Positions 10,428 to 20,544 of a stretch of 64,000 nucleotides of DNA are shown piece after piece. Where the stretch lies: positions 2,790,001-2,854,000 of the forward strand of contig OX596335.1 of NCBI GenBank assembly GCA_951394405.1. Direction: 5' to 3'. Both the position numbers and the translations under genes were made by a program. The notes under the pieces were generated by a model. The model saw only the letters and a list, made by a program, of their open reading frames with translations. It was not told where the DNA came from and did not search any database. Numbering within the stretch: position 1 is the stretch's first letter; each line of letters opens with the position of its first letter. This stretch comes from Coprinellus micaceus (taxonomy: Eukaryota; Basidiomycota; Agaricomycetes; Agaricales; Psathyrellaceae).

Positions 10428-13400
10428 TCAGCAATCCCAACCATAAACCGAGTCCGAGTCGTCTTTGGTGCCTTCACCGCCTGAGATCCGTGGACCACAG
10501 AGGCTCGTTTTGAATTGATCGTTGAGGAGGAGATCGACGATGTTGCGGGACGAAATTGTCTCCGTTTCCATCGTGGAGATAAACCTAAGTGGGACAATGC
10601 GAGGCGTCAATAAGATAAGGATGTTTACGGCGAATTTGAAAGAAACGTGTGAAGGGGCGGGGGCTGCGAGGGATAATTCTATTTGGAAACCCCGTCTGCG
10701 GGGTTTCTTGCTTGGAAACCCTGTCTGCGTCCGGAGTGATCACGGCTGTTCTCCTGAGGCGCATCACCGATCGCGGCCGGAGAGCGCGCCCTGCCCGACT
10801 CGAGCAATCCGGGTCGCCTTGGGGTCGCCACTGTGTGCCAATGCGGGACTGTCTGTAAGAGGGATCTGTGCACGGGTGAATGCAAGGGGCGTATTGAATG
10901 CACAAGCTAACAGACCAAATATCTGGACTCGGATTCCGAACTCTTGGTTGCCCCGCTTGTTCATTAATTTTTTGTGCTACATGCATTGACCTCTGGAATT
11001 TAAATGAGGTGTCCGAAATGGCCTGTAAGTCGGAAGTCATGAATATACCTTCGCCTTGAGCAAGGTTGGTCCAGGTGTGCCATTCAATTCTGTATTCCCC
11101 CATTTCAATCGCTATTCTGTGAAAAGCGTGTACTAATACGACGCGTACGAGTGATGCATATAGAGTTGTCATGCGGGAATTAGTCTCCCGAGTTCCCTGA
11201 TGACTCCTCGCAACTACAATTTCCGATTGTGTGAGGCCTTCGGGAGTGCGCATTACCTAACCTTTTCCACTCGGCTTGCCGGGAGTCGGGACGTACCTAC
11301 CTCCCCTCTCCGAAAGTCCACTTTAGTACCTCAACTTTAATATGACCAGCTGCAGACATTGGGGGTCGGCAGCCCCACCGAAATTCGCGTGTACAGGAAA
11401 ACGGGACCTTCCCGATTTGGTCGAGTGCCTTCTCAAGCCCCTATCTCTTACTCCCCGCCTCCGTCTTCTCGATCGATTGAGCATCCCTTGGGTTGGAGCA
11501 CAGGTAAATGGGTTATAAGATGAAAATACACCATTGTATGATATGTTAGTACTAGTATTTGCAATTAAGTCGATTTGGTGGGGACAAAGAGGTCGCGTTT
11601 GGCTGGGAGATAGGGCTCTACACCATTTTGCATACAACTTTTCACTGGGCCGAAATATTCACGCAATTCCTTCACATTAGGGTACTGGGTGGTTATCTCT
11701 TTCACAATTCCGGTCTCAACTTTCTCTGCCTTACCATTGACTAATACTTCATAGGGCCATGCACCCCACCCCAAGACAACCAGGCCGCTGTCACCTTATC
11801 GAGACCGGAATTATCTAAGGTAGGAGCCATTGACGAACGGTAAACGTCACATGACTTTTGTGACATGCCCATATCCGGAACAGAAAGAGAAAACTGGCCA
11901 ACTGTCTCGTTTTTGGGACGTTTATGGCAAATCGGCTCCCATAGGTTTGTAGTAGCACTTGACCTTGACCTGCGAATCCAGTTTTTGGGTGGGTACCCGG
12001 CCTCACACGGACGAAATAACAAAAACGCGCGTCAGACGCGCCAATTTACCTGACCATCGCGACCTCGTACATATAATGAGACCACGCGCAAAATAAGGGA
12101 CTAAACACGCGTAATAATATTCATATCTCAGTTTGATACCCATTTCATCCCACCCCATGTGCAGTATCGCGTCTGGAAAGGCTGGCTCAAGACCCTTTCC
12201 GTGAGCACTTTAAGACCACATAATGCGGGTTAATATCCGTCTCTGTACCAGAGATGATGGCTCCCTCAAGTACCATGTAGTCTCTAGAGTATTTTCTACG
12301 CACATTTACGCGTCTTTCCAACCATTTAAACTAGTTTTGGCCACCCGGTGCAAACGCCTGATACAGGTACCGTGACAGATTTTGCACTCGTTATTCCTTT
12401 CCCAGATCGTATGGGACTCCTGCCAAAACTTGCATGCTCGTACGCTAGACAGTTTCCTACACTTCTATGGGGCCATAATTCTATTTTCTGCTATTCTACC
12501 TTCACAAACGACCTTCGACTATGCTGATGGCCTGATTTAGGCAAAGGTCACAGCGAATGTCACGCCACGTGACGTTTACCGTTCGTCAATGGCTCCTACC
12601 TTATCTAGGACACAACGTCTTTCATTTTCTCCTTACAAAGTATTTACGAATCTGTCCCGTTCAAAAGTTAAGAATTGAGGACACCTCTTGCCGCGTCGCG
12701 TCGGAGTTTGAAATGGCAGGGGATTGCTGACCCCCACAGACATTCAGCCCAATTCCCTGCACGAGACTTGGGCTCGTCTCCCATCGCCTTCCAGAGAAGA
12801 CGCAAGCCGGTCACAATCTAATGCCATGACCCATCGCCGTGTGCAACTTGAACTCGCCAAAGGTCTATGTACCTGCATCTGAGTGTCATTAGGGGGAAGA
12901 TGAGGCCAGTATATGGTCACTAAGGGTAAAAGGATCCCTTATTGACAGGCAAGGGAAATCTGGTTTGCGGGCAGTAGGGTCATGAAGACGCGAGCCACAG
13001 CAATGGCGGTGGACCTGGCACCGTATAAGCCGAGCAGCCAGAGCTTCGCCGATTGTCCCAACCATATGCACATCATCAGTGACTGCATTCGCTCCGGGTT
13101 CTCAAGGGCCCTACTGTGTATAGCAGACCAATTTATCTTACTTTGTCATCCAAGCGTTTGACAAACGACTATCGAAAAATATCGATTGGCTTGTTTGACA
13201 CCAAGTTTGCATCGCAGTTGGTGCCACCAAATGTGGACCACCCAGTCAACGTCCAACGGCCTCCAAACCTTTTCACAGCGCACTTGGGGGGTTTCCTAAG
13301 GCATAGCAGAAATGCGTCAAATTTTGTATTCTCATGCAAGCTCGAGGTTTACGAGGCTGATCATCCAAATTACTTGACAACTACCCCCCCTCGGTACAAA

Positions 13401-15374
13401 TAATCTCTTATTCCTCCTTTCTGGCTAGAGGGAGACACACTTGACAGGACCAACTACTTACTACGCCATGTGAATCTCTAGCCACAGTGGGCATTCATAT
13501 ATAAGCGCCCATCTGCGCGCGCGAGCCGTGATAGGAACTCGGTTGGCTTGGATCCATGCCCGCCTCGCCGGGCGCGCGGTGAGCGCATCACACCACCATC
13601 GCCGTTCGGCGCTGACCATCAACCGGGCATGAACCCCCTCGGGATATCAAAAATCGTCGAGGGTTTCCAAATAAACCCGGGTCTATCGGCGCAGACGGGG
13701 TTTCCAAATAGAATTATCCGGCTGCGAGGGGCTGCGGGGAAGGGGGGGAAGCAGAGAGATAAGAAAATACGTACGGTTCGAAGGAGTTCACATAATAGAA
13801 TCCGTGATCTAGTTTCACCGGGGGGAATGCGGAAGTAGGGGGCAGCTTCGGATATGCTTTCCACTGGACACGCGTGGTAAGTTGAAATTCACGGAAGTAA
13901 ACATAGATAAGGAAACTCACGAGCTTGCGATAGACCCAACCGACGTTGCCAGAGAAAACAGTGTCAAGCCATTCGTCCGACGGAGGTTCGGTTGAAAAAA
14001 TCTTGACAGCCCATTCGCCATCGCGCACGCTGCGAAGGTAGCTGAGTGAGTTGAACTCAGGTTCCTTTCCTCCCTTGCGCGCGTTGACACGGCTCGTGAG
14101 GATGCTCTGGGGGATGGCCGTGCCCTCGGGGAGACCAAAGTACGACACGTTGGGGTACTGGGAGGTGGTGGTGAGGAGCGTGACGTGGAGGTTCACGTAG
14201 GGCTGAGCGGGGATCTGTGTGGAGATGGTCTCGGGAACGGAGATGAGGGTCTGGTGGAAGGGCGCGGCGAGGATGACGGCTTTGTATGTATGCGAGCCAC
14301 GAGAGCTCTTGACAGACCATTGGTGGCCCTTGTGAGTGACACTGGTGACCGGTGTCTTCAAGAAAACGCTGGCGCCCGAGCGCTTTAGGAACTGTTCGAA
14401 GAGCTGGAAGTTACCACCGACAACCCCAGCAGCGTGGTCTGCTGCCATGGAACACGCGCCCTCTAGAGCATGTATAATGTCCACGTCTTGGCCATAGTTG
14501 ACACGGGTGGCGGCTTCGACGACTTCGTGGATGTAGCTCGAAGAGACCCCCTGCGAGAGAAGGTACTCAGAAGTTGTGCTCGATGTGAGGGTCTCGAAGC
14601 CGAGCGATGAAGAAACATCCTCGACTTTCTCCCAATGAGGACCATCCCTAGAGTACAATGACAGATATGACTTGATCATCGCCTGGACTCTTTGGTATAT
14701 TCAATAACTGGACGCGGTGGAGAGGTAAGGCGACATACGCAGAATCTGTCTTCCGCGGGGCGTTGAGACCGTAGCGCCAGAGAATCTTGAGGGTATCCCA
14801 CCATCCCCCTTTGAACTACGGCGCTTAAGCGCCCACTCCGGCCTAATGAAGAGCGAACTCACCGTGAAAAGGAACTTCTCTCCATCCCAGATCCCGTTGT
14901 CATAGTCCTCGTCCTTGAAATGCCTTCTCGTAAGGTTGAACTCATCAGTGGCCCTCCACAGATTCTTGTTCGGCTTCACAAAGATAGACGCCCCGAGCTC
15001 AATCTCTGGCAAGCTAGTGTCATTGTATGGATAGACCGTAGTACTCCCTAGCCAGATTGAATAGGCTATCAGCAAGTGCCACAGGATAGGGGCAAAGCCA
15101 GAGTCTACAACTCACTGCCGCCGATGTAGGCTTCCTTGTCGTAAACGTCGACCTCAACGTCAATTCCAAAGCGTTCCTTGGCCTTTCCAATCCAGAAGGC
15201 AGCAGAGCTTCCCCCTGCGCCCGCCCCGATAATTGCAACGCGTGAGGCGACCCCGGGCGTCTCCTCAACGACGTTGATCACAGCTTGCTTGGACTTGAAG
15301 AACGATGGAAGCTCGAAGGGGAGCTGGATGGCGAGTGTGCCGGGAACGAGAAGCAGGAGAGCTGTCCCCTTCAT
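10428..15374 (-). CDS. Prenylcysteine oxidase with a 3.2-kb transposon-loaded last intron
   Basis: Six exons: 15374-15116, 15047-14863, 14785-14739, 14689-13921, 13863-13775 and 10584-10428, about 501 aa with every phase matching. The N-terminus (MKGTALLLLVPGTLAIQ) is a signal peptide. GAGAGGSSAAFWI is the FAD-binding dinucleotide loop, GGRSTTVYPYND the family motif after it, and ILWRYGLNAPRKTDS follows. The last junction joins NSFEP to FISTMETETISSRN, the conserved C-terminal block. The enzyme oxidises prenylcysteine released from degraded prenylated proteins, in the lysosome/vacuole. The last intron (13774-10585) is 3,190 nt because it contains a 3,049-bp TIR element. Without the element and one target copy it would be 132 nt. 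Donor GTACGT and acceptor CTTAG are intact, so the gene may still work. Confidence 0.85.
10671..10700 (+). repeat. Left terminal inverted repeat of the 3-kb element
   Basis: Starts GGATAATTCTATTTGGAAAC and is the exact reverse complement of 13690-13719. The 9 bases before it (GGCTGCGAG) recur just after the right end. Confidence 0.85.
11811..12608. mobile_element. Nested 782-bp TIR element inside the 3-kb element
   Basis: Perfect 32-bp inverted repeats lie at 11819-11850 and 12569-12600. The left one starts GGTAGGAGCCATTGACGAAC. The flanks TTATCTAA (11811-11818) and TTATCTAG (12601-12608) match at 7 of 8 positions, consistent with an 8-bp target duplication that has since mutated. No transposase frame is present, so this is a MITE-sized non-autonomous element. 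It must have inserted into the larger element, so it is the younger of the two at this site or was carried along in the same copy. Confidence 0.7.
13690..13719 (-). repeat. Right terminal inverted repeat of the 3-kb element
   Basis: Reverse complement of 10671-10700, ending GAATTATCC on the plus strand. It is followed at once by the target duplication GGCTGCGAG (13720-13728). Confidence 0.85.
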
Positions 15375-15590
15375 GGCGAGGAACTGCTCGGGGTTGTTGT
15401 GGTCGTCGAGGCTATGCCATGTCATATGTTGGACCTGGCCACGCGCTTCGCGCGTGGGACACGGCTGCAGATGATGAACTCGGCAAAGCGGAACCTACCA
15501 ACTCATGTAAGCGCTTCCACTCACAGTCCCGAGATGAGATTACAGCTCTTGGACTTGAACCTTCACTATCTCGCTCGACGACTTTTGACA
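15375..15590. promoter_or_regulatory. Short divergent promoter with a perfect 8-bp hairpin
   Basis: 216 bp separate the prenylcysteine oxidase and F-box starts. At 15439-15457 the sequence CCACGCGC-TTC-GCGCGTGG is a perfect inverted repeat that could bind a dimeric factor or fold in RNA. No TATA box is obvious. Confidence 0.4.
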
Positions 15591-17385
15591 ATGGGGGCTT
15601 CTCCAAACGATCGGCCTTCGGCGATTACCGATCTGCCATTAGAGGTCATCCAACGGGTATTGGTCCACTGTCACCCTCGGGAGGTCGCTGAGTTCTCGAA
15701 GACATGTCGTGCTGCCAATGACCTCATCCACTCGCCCCCCGACCAATATCTCTGGCGCCACCTTTACCTCGCATACCCCTTCGACCACCCAGAGACAGTG
15801 GAAAGCGACCGCATAGCGGCGGGGGTGGTGGCGAAGGCCACAGTCGTGGGCGATGAGGGAGTCGACTATCGGAGGCGATTAATGGACCTAGTCACAGCAG
15901 AGCGGGCGGCTGCTAAGGACGAGTATGCAGCGAGGGAAGGCAGGGAGGCGCTTCAGGCACTCACTCACATCCTTGAAAACCTTCCTGTATGGCCTGCCTC
16001 AGGGGATGTCAACCTTCAGCGGTCGCACAACGTTCAGTGGCTGGAGGACAACCTCAAAGAGGAATCCGGCCTCCTCAGTTCGGACCCAAGCAACGCTATC
16101 ACCACCACTCAGGAGACTTACAACAAGCTCGAAGGTACGAAAGCTCGCCTTCGACTCTGCCTTTTCTCCAGCTTCAAACATAATGACGAACCGGGCTACT
16201 TCCTGACCGACGAGGAGGAATCATTCTTCACCAATAAACGCAACCGCAGCAGACGTTTCGTCTATGACCTCCGGAATTACTCAGAGAAGAACCGCTGGGG
16301 GCCCTTCACCACAGACAACTGTGTCAATTGGATACATATCGAGCACTTGATGAATGTGGTGTGGATGAATCTGTGCGATTCGCCTTTGCTCAGGATGCCT
16401 CGTCCGAAAATTGGGACAGTGTCTTTCCGGCCGCAGTCCAGTGGAGGGACTTACTCGGCGGAGGATTGGGCGGGGGTGGAAGGCATGTCCACTCTGAGGT
16501 CCCAGTCTTCCACTGAATTTACCAATCTCGCTTAATAGGCTTCTGGAGCCGATACGTTTGCTTCATGGATTATAGGTCTGTTGCAATTCCGTCAAAACCT
16601 GCAACGAGGGAGGCTGATCTTTAAGCCGATACCCAGGGATCTGTTCTGTGAGTGCGATACCATTATCTTGGCCCCGCGCTGTCTGATACTTCTTCAACAG
16701 CGTTCAATGTAGTTGTAAAATCACTGTCCCTCCGCTGAAGATTCACTAATTCATTCGCAGTATCAGAACGAAGAGGGCCCCGCAGATCCCAGTTTCTTTG
16801 AAGACCGTTCCTTTAGAGAGGCCACCCGCCTCCTCGAAGTCCAATTAGAACTCGCCGACTCTTCCATCATGGATGGCTTGGGTTTCAAAGCCCCGAACAC
16901 ATCCAAACGCAACCCACAGCACCCGCCTCTGTACTTCAAAGGCTCTTCGAGAGGGTCTGATTCAGGTACCACCCTGTCCGTCATCAAGGGTTGTGTGTAC
17001 GAGGAGGAGGATGGGAGTGTTCGATGGCGATTTGTAAGAGTCCGTGGTTCATTCCCATTTCATGTCTACACTTCTCATCTAATTTTTGTAGGAATCAATC
17101 TACGACAACACCCCACAGTGGAGGTTAGTGTGCGTTCTATTGTGCTATGGGGGGCGTGCTCACAACAGAGTTTGCTAGCTCGAGCGGGGTGCAGATTGGA
17201 GACATTGGCAGTGCCGTTGGAGTCACCGGAATTTGGACGACGACGTCGCACGATCAAGGCGATCCAGTCGGTATGTTCCCTTTGGGCCGCCAAGCTCTCA
17301 ATCCCTCACCGTTGCGTGTTCAGGTCCCTTCTGGTTGTTCAAGAACGAGAACAATGCCCGTACGCCCGTAATGGATTACAACTGA
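15591..17385 (+). CDS. F-box protein of the basidiomycete long-tail family
   Basis: The start at 15591 gives MGASPNDRPSAITDLPLEVI. The F-box spans about residues 10-55: ITDLPLEVIQRVLVHCHPRE, then FSKTCRAANDLI and LWRHLYLAYPFD. The body is predicted to recruit substrate to an SCF ubiquitin ligase, with the F-box contacting Skp1. Downstream exons carry family blocks FWSRYVCFMDYRDLFSFN, EATRLLEVQLELADS, GVQIGDIGSAVGVTGIWTTT and DPVGPFWLFKN. The first intron (16483-16538) starts with GC, not GT. It is followed by two very small exons (16637-16647, 11 nt; 16701-16708, 8 nt) needed to encode DLFSFN. The splice near 17126-17180 is uncertain. It ends 76 bp from the convergent hydrolase gene. Confidence 0.75.
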
Positions 17386-17461
17386 ATTCGATCTTTCATT
17401 CCTACAATGGTGTTTTAACATCGGTACCACTCCTTGCCCTCGGCCGTGGCATACGCGCGAT

Positions 17462-18257
17462 TTATAGCGTCTTCACGAAGAATGTGACGAGCCTCTTGTA
17501 GGCATCGTCGTATTCGCGGCGGTTGTCATCGTTCTTCAAGTTGCCACGAGCAGCAGCCCAGCCGTGGAACCTATCACAGGGTTCAGTGCCTGCATCATGG
17601 TGGTAAGAAGCGGGAAGCTCACATGTTCCTGTAGAACTTGGCATCGTTGAGCCCAGCGAAGGGCTTCTTGGAGATGACATCAACCATATTGTCATACTAT
17701 GTGGGTGGATGTGGGGGACCCACATCCGTGGATAAGATGAGGGAGGGAGGCGGCGTCAGCGGCGCGCGAAGATCCACCGTGTTTGGTCGGCGGCCCCGAC
17801 ACCAAACATTGAGGTATTGTCCGAACTTGGTTAGCTTCTGAACGTTGCTGGGTGGGTTGGCGATACCCCCGAAGAACGCTTGAATAGCAGCGCTGTCTGT
17901 GTCATTCTTGGGAGGGTACCTACCAATATCAAAGGGCCCCTCTGGCTCGAAGAAGTCGGGCATGTAGACTGTGGTGCCCAAGCTCTGAGCGACTATGTCC
18001 GCGCCCTGTTGAGTTTGGGGAAAGTACCTAGGTGTATGTGCGACATCCAGTCAGGAGTGACGCTGGAACATCCCTAAAAGCGGCTCTCACCCAAAGATAT
18101 CGTAGACGCAAACGATGGCGTTGCCGCTCTTCTCAGGACCAGTCACGTAAACTTTCTTGAAGTCGCCCAGGGCCTTGAAGATGCCCTTGGGCCGGTAGTC
18201 GGACTGAACAGGGGGGATGTCGCAGCAGGCCTTGTTGGTATTGTGAACGGTCGGCAT
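17462..18257 (-). pseudogene. Dienelactone hydrolase-like gene with catalytic core deleted
   Basis: The first exon (MPTVHNTNKACCDIPPVQSD to GNAIVCVYDIFG) and second (YFPQTQQGADIVAQSLGTTV, FFGGIANPPSNVQKLTKFGQ) match the N-terminal half of fungal dienelactone hydrolases. The 3' part (YDNMVDVISKKPFAGLNDAK, then FHGWAAARGN and RLVTFFVKTL) matches the C-terminal quarter. The roughly 70-80 residues between, which in the family hold the nucleophile loop GxCWGG and the catalytic Asp, are absent. In their place is about 115 bp (17700-17814) with two hairpins and an in-frame TAG. If that stretch is removed as an intron the frame is kept, but the protein still lacks Cys and Asp and keeps only the His of FHGW. 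It is probably dead as a hydrolase. Confidence 0.65.
17701..17815. repeat. Hairpin-rich filler at the hydrolase deletion site
   Basis: Two inverted repeats lie close together: GGATGTGGG/CCCACATCC at 17707-17715 and 17719-17727, and TGTTTGGT/ACCAAACA at 17780-17787 and 17801-17808. They sit exactly where the hydrolase catalytic core should be. This could be a small foldback insertion or a repair scar. Confidence 0.4.
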
Positions 18258-18874
18258 GGCGGGTGCGTGGGCGGTGAGCGAGAAGTAGGGACAACGGATC
18301 GGAGACGCCCGAGCATCCGAGAGTCGGTACCAGGTCTTAGTAAGCGGATCGTGTAGACTTCCAAGTATTACAAAGAGCTCCCTAGGCCATTCTGTTGCCT
18401 TTAAATTGCACACAGGTACGCGTTGGAGGTACACGTCTCGGGGTTTCGTTTTCCGCCTCCGTTGGGCGCATCCCTAGGCCTGAGTGTGTGGCGGCTTGAC
18501 CACCATCACACACACTGTCCCCGCGTTGACCTAGTTTCATGAGAGTCACGGTTTTCACGCCTATCCGGACAACCCACCTCTCCCTGGCCTTAGCCTTGCT
18601 AGTCACAGAAAAGCACGCGTTGTACCTCCCCATTATCGTCTTTCCCCATAATTCTCTCCCCTCCACCTCACCGTCCATGGTCCCAGCTTGCGCGTGTACT
18701 TGGCGTGCCAAGATAGGGGAAGATACCTTCAAGTTAGAGTGGTTCCACCCTCAGGTAGTACTCTGAATGTGACTAATACGGTCACGGTCACGTGGGCACT
18801 TTAGGCGCGGGCGCGGACGCGGCGAGCGGGGCTTGAACAAGTTGACTTGAACCTCAACCACCATCGCTAGACTC

Positions 18875-20544
18875 ATGCCCGATGTGTTGATTACCGACTT
18901 CTTCACGAGGCAGACCAAAACCAGCGAGAAGTCGAAGAAGAGGCACTCCTCGAAGCTTGACCAGGATGAAGACCCTGAGTGGACGCCAACGAAGACTGCC
19001 AAACGAACCAAGGTAACAACAGGCAAGGGGAAACTTGAAGCCAAAGAGAAGAGTACGAGGCCCAGGTCCTCGGAGCCGGCACTAGGATCTACGGATGGTG
19101 ATGTCACTCTGATAAGTAGCCCTCGTCTCCCAATTCAAACTCCAGGCGCCTCATCGTCGAGGTTCAAAATGCCACCAGCGAAGCGTAAAGTAATGGTCAT
19201 CTCGGCGGACGAACCGGACGTGATTAGGGTCGGCAACGCCTCATATAGTCCACCAAACGCCGACCTCTTCTCCCAGTATCGCTCGCCTCTCCCACTCAGT
19301 AGTGCACCTTCCAGCTCACGGCGTTATGGAAGGAAAACACTCTCGCGGGAGGAATCCGTCATCCCACCTACTCCAGAGCGAGAGCCACGACTTTTTACCA
19401 CATCTAAAGATGCTGTCACCCCGATACGCCTGAGCTTCAAGCCACTCTCTCAGACCTGGTCAGACGAGACCGTTGGCTCTTCGCAGAGCCAAGAAGACGA
19501 TGACTTGGAAGAGTACGGCGGGGCTAGCATCAACCTCGCCGGCACAATCTTCGGCGCGCCCCGAAGCAACTGGGCGACCAAAGGAAGCGTGGACTTCAAA
19601 GAGAGCGTCGGAGGGGTTTACAATGGGGGGACGTCCCCTGTGGGTTCTCAGGTCATCAGGTCATCCCAGTCGCAAAGTCAATACCTCTCCATGGAACATG
19701 CTTCGCCGCAACGACTGAGAGGGAAGGCGACCGTGCTTATCGACGAATCCTCGGAGGTTGTTGAGAGCTCCCAAAGTCAGGAGAAGGAACTCGACATGAC
19801 CATTGTGCCATCACAGAGGGGTGGGCGGCATCTTAGGTGCGTGTTGCAACTGTATCCCTCTCGTTTGTGACCAAGGGCTAAGATGTAAACAGGAGGAGCA
19901 CGACACCGCACATCCCACACCCATCACTGTTGGAGAAGGCGTTGTCCCTCACTAAAGAGTTACCGGTGCGGCGGCTCAGCCTCTACGAAGAAGAGGATCC
20001 AGGCCCACTGGCTGATGACACGGGTGATTCGCAATCTCTAATACCGAACGGAAGCCAGTTCACCCCTCGGCGATCTCGACGGGAGACGCAAGGATGGAAC
20101 ACACCTTCACAGCGCCAGGTTGCCTCGACCCTACTAGAGTTCAACTATGCAGCAGCGGACCAGTCTTGCCCGTTGATATCTCCCTCGAGGAGCGTCCGGT
20201 TTGGCAGCAGCCAGGGCGTTTCCCTTATTCAGCCATTTGCCTTCACCCAGCCTTCTCAAGCCCTTCCATCACTGCCTTCGACCCAGGGTCTTCCTAAGAC
20301 TGCTCTGCGGGAGGAATCTCAAACTCAGGAATCGACACGCCCCAGCGTCCCCGCACGTGAGCTTCCAGTCATGTCGCCACAGAGCTCGCTACAGTCGCTT
20401 CCGTCTGAGGTCAAGATGTTTCACGCCATGTTCCAGGCTGGTGAGGAGGGTGAGAGTTATCCTCTTGACTTCCCCATGTCTTTACGATTCGTGAGTACTC
20501 CACACCCTGGGCCCCGGGTTGCGCCTGCTGACCTTCCACAGTGA
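18875..20544 (+). CDS. SQ-rich nuclear protein with N-terminal PIP-box-like motif
   Basis: Exons 18875-19836, 19893-20490 and 20542-20544 splice in phase to about 520 aa. Residues 3-15 read DVLITDFFTRQTK. This fits the hydrophobic and diaromatic core of a PCNA-interacting box (I/L-x-x-F-F with TD before it and basic residues after), though the usual leading Gln is missing. A Lys/Arg-rich stretch follows (EKSKKRHSSK, TAKRTK), a likely nuclear signal. Many SQ dipeptides occur (SSQSQEDD, RSSQSQSQ, VESSQSQEKE), the preferred site of ATM/ATR kinases. The rest is Ser/Pro-rich and probably disordered. A role in replication or the DNA damage response is inferred from these motifs alone. The last 51-nt intron lies directly before the stop codon. 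Confidence 0.65.

Larger units (their letters stand above)
10662..13728. mobile_element. Mutator-like (MULE) non-autonomous TIR element, 3,049 bp, with 9-bp target duplication
   Basis: The left end (10671-10700) and right end (13690-13719) are exact inverted copies of each other over about 30 bp. Reading inward each begins GGATAATTCTATTTGG. The element is flanked by a perfect direct repeat GGCTGCGAG at 10662-10670 and 13720-13728. A 9-bp target duplication with TIRs beginning GG fits the Mutator superfamily; hAT elements give 8 bp and PIF/Tc1 elements 2-3 bp. Secondary TTTGGAAACCC motifs lie just inside both ends. No transposase-like frame is visible across the 3 kb, so it would depend on a transposase supplied elsewhere. 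It is inserted in an intron of the prenylcysteine oxidase gene. Confidence 0.8.

Noticed and set aside
10585..13722. Several 60-220-codon frames inside the 3-kb TIR element
   Set aside because: None resembles a transposase, a zinc-finger or a known domain, and they overlap on both strands; one runs through the TIR itself.
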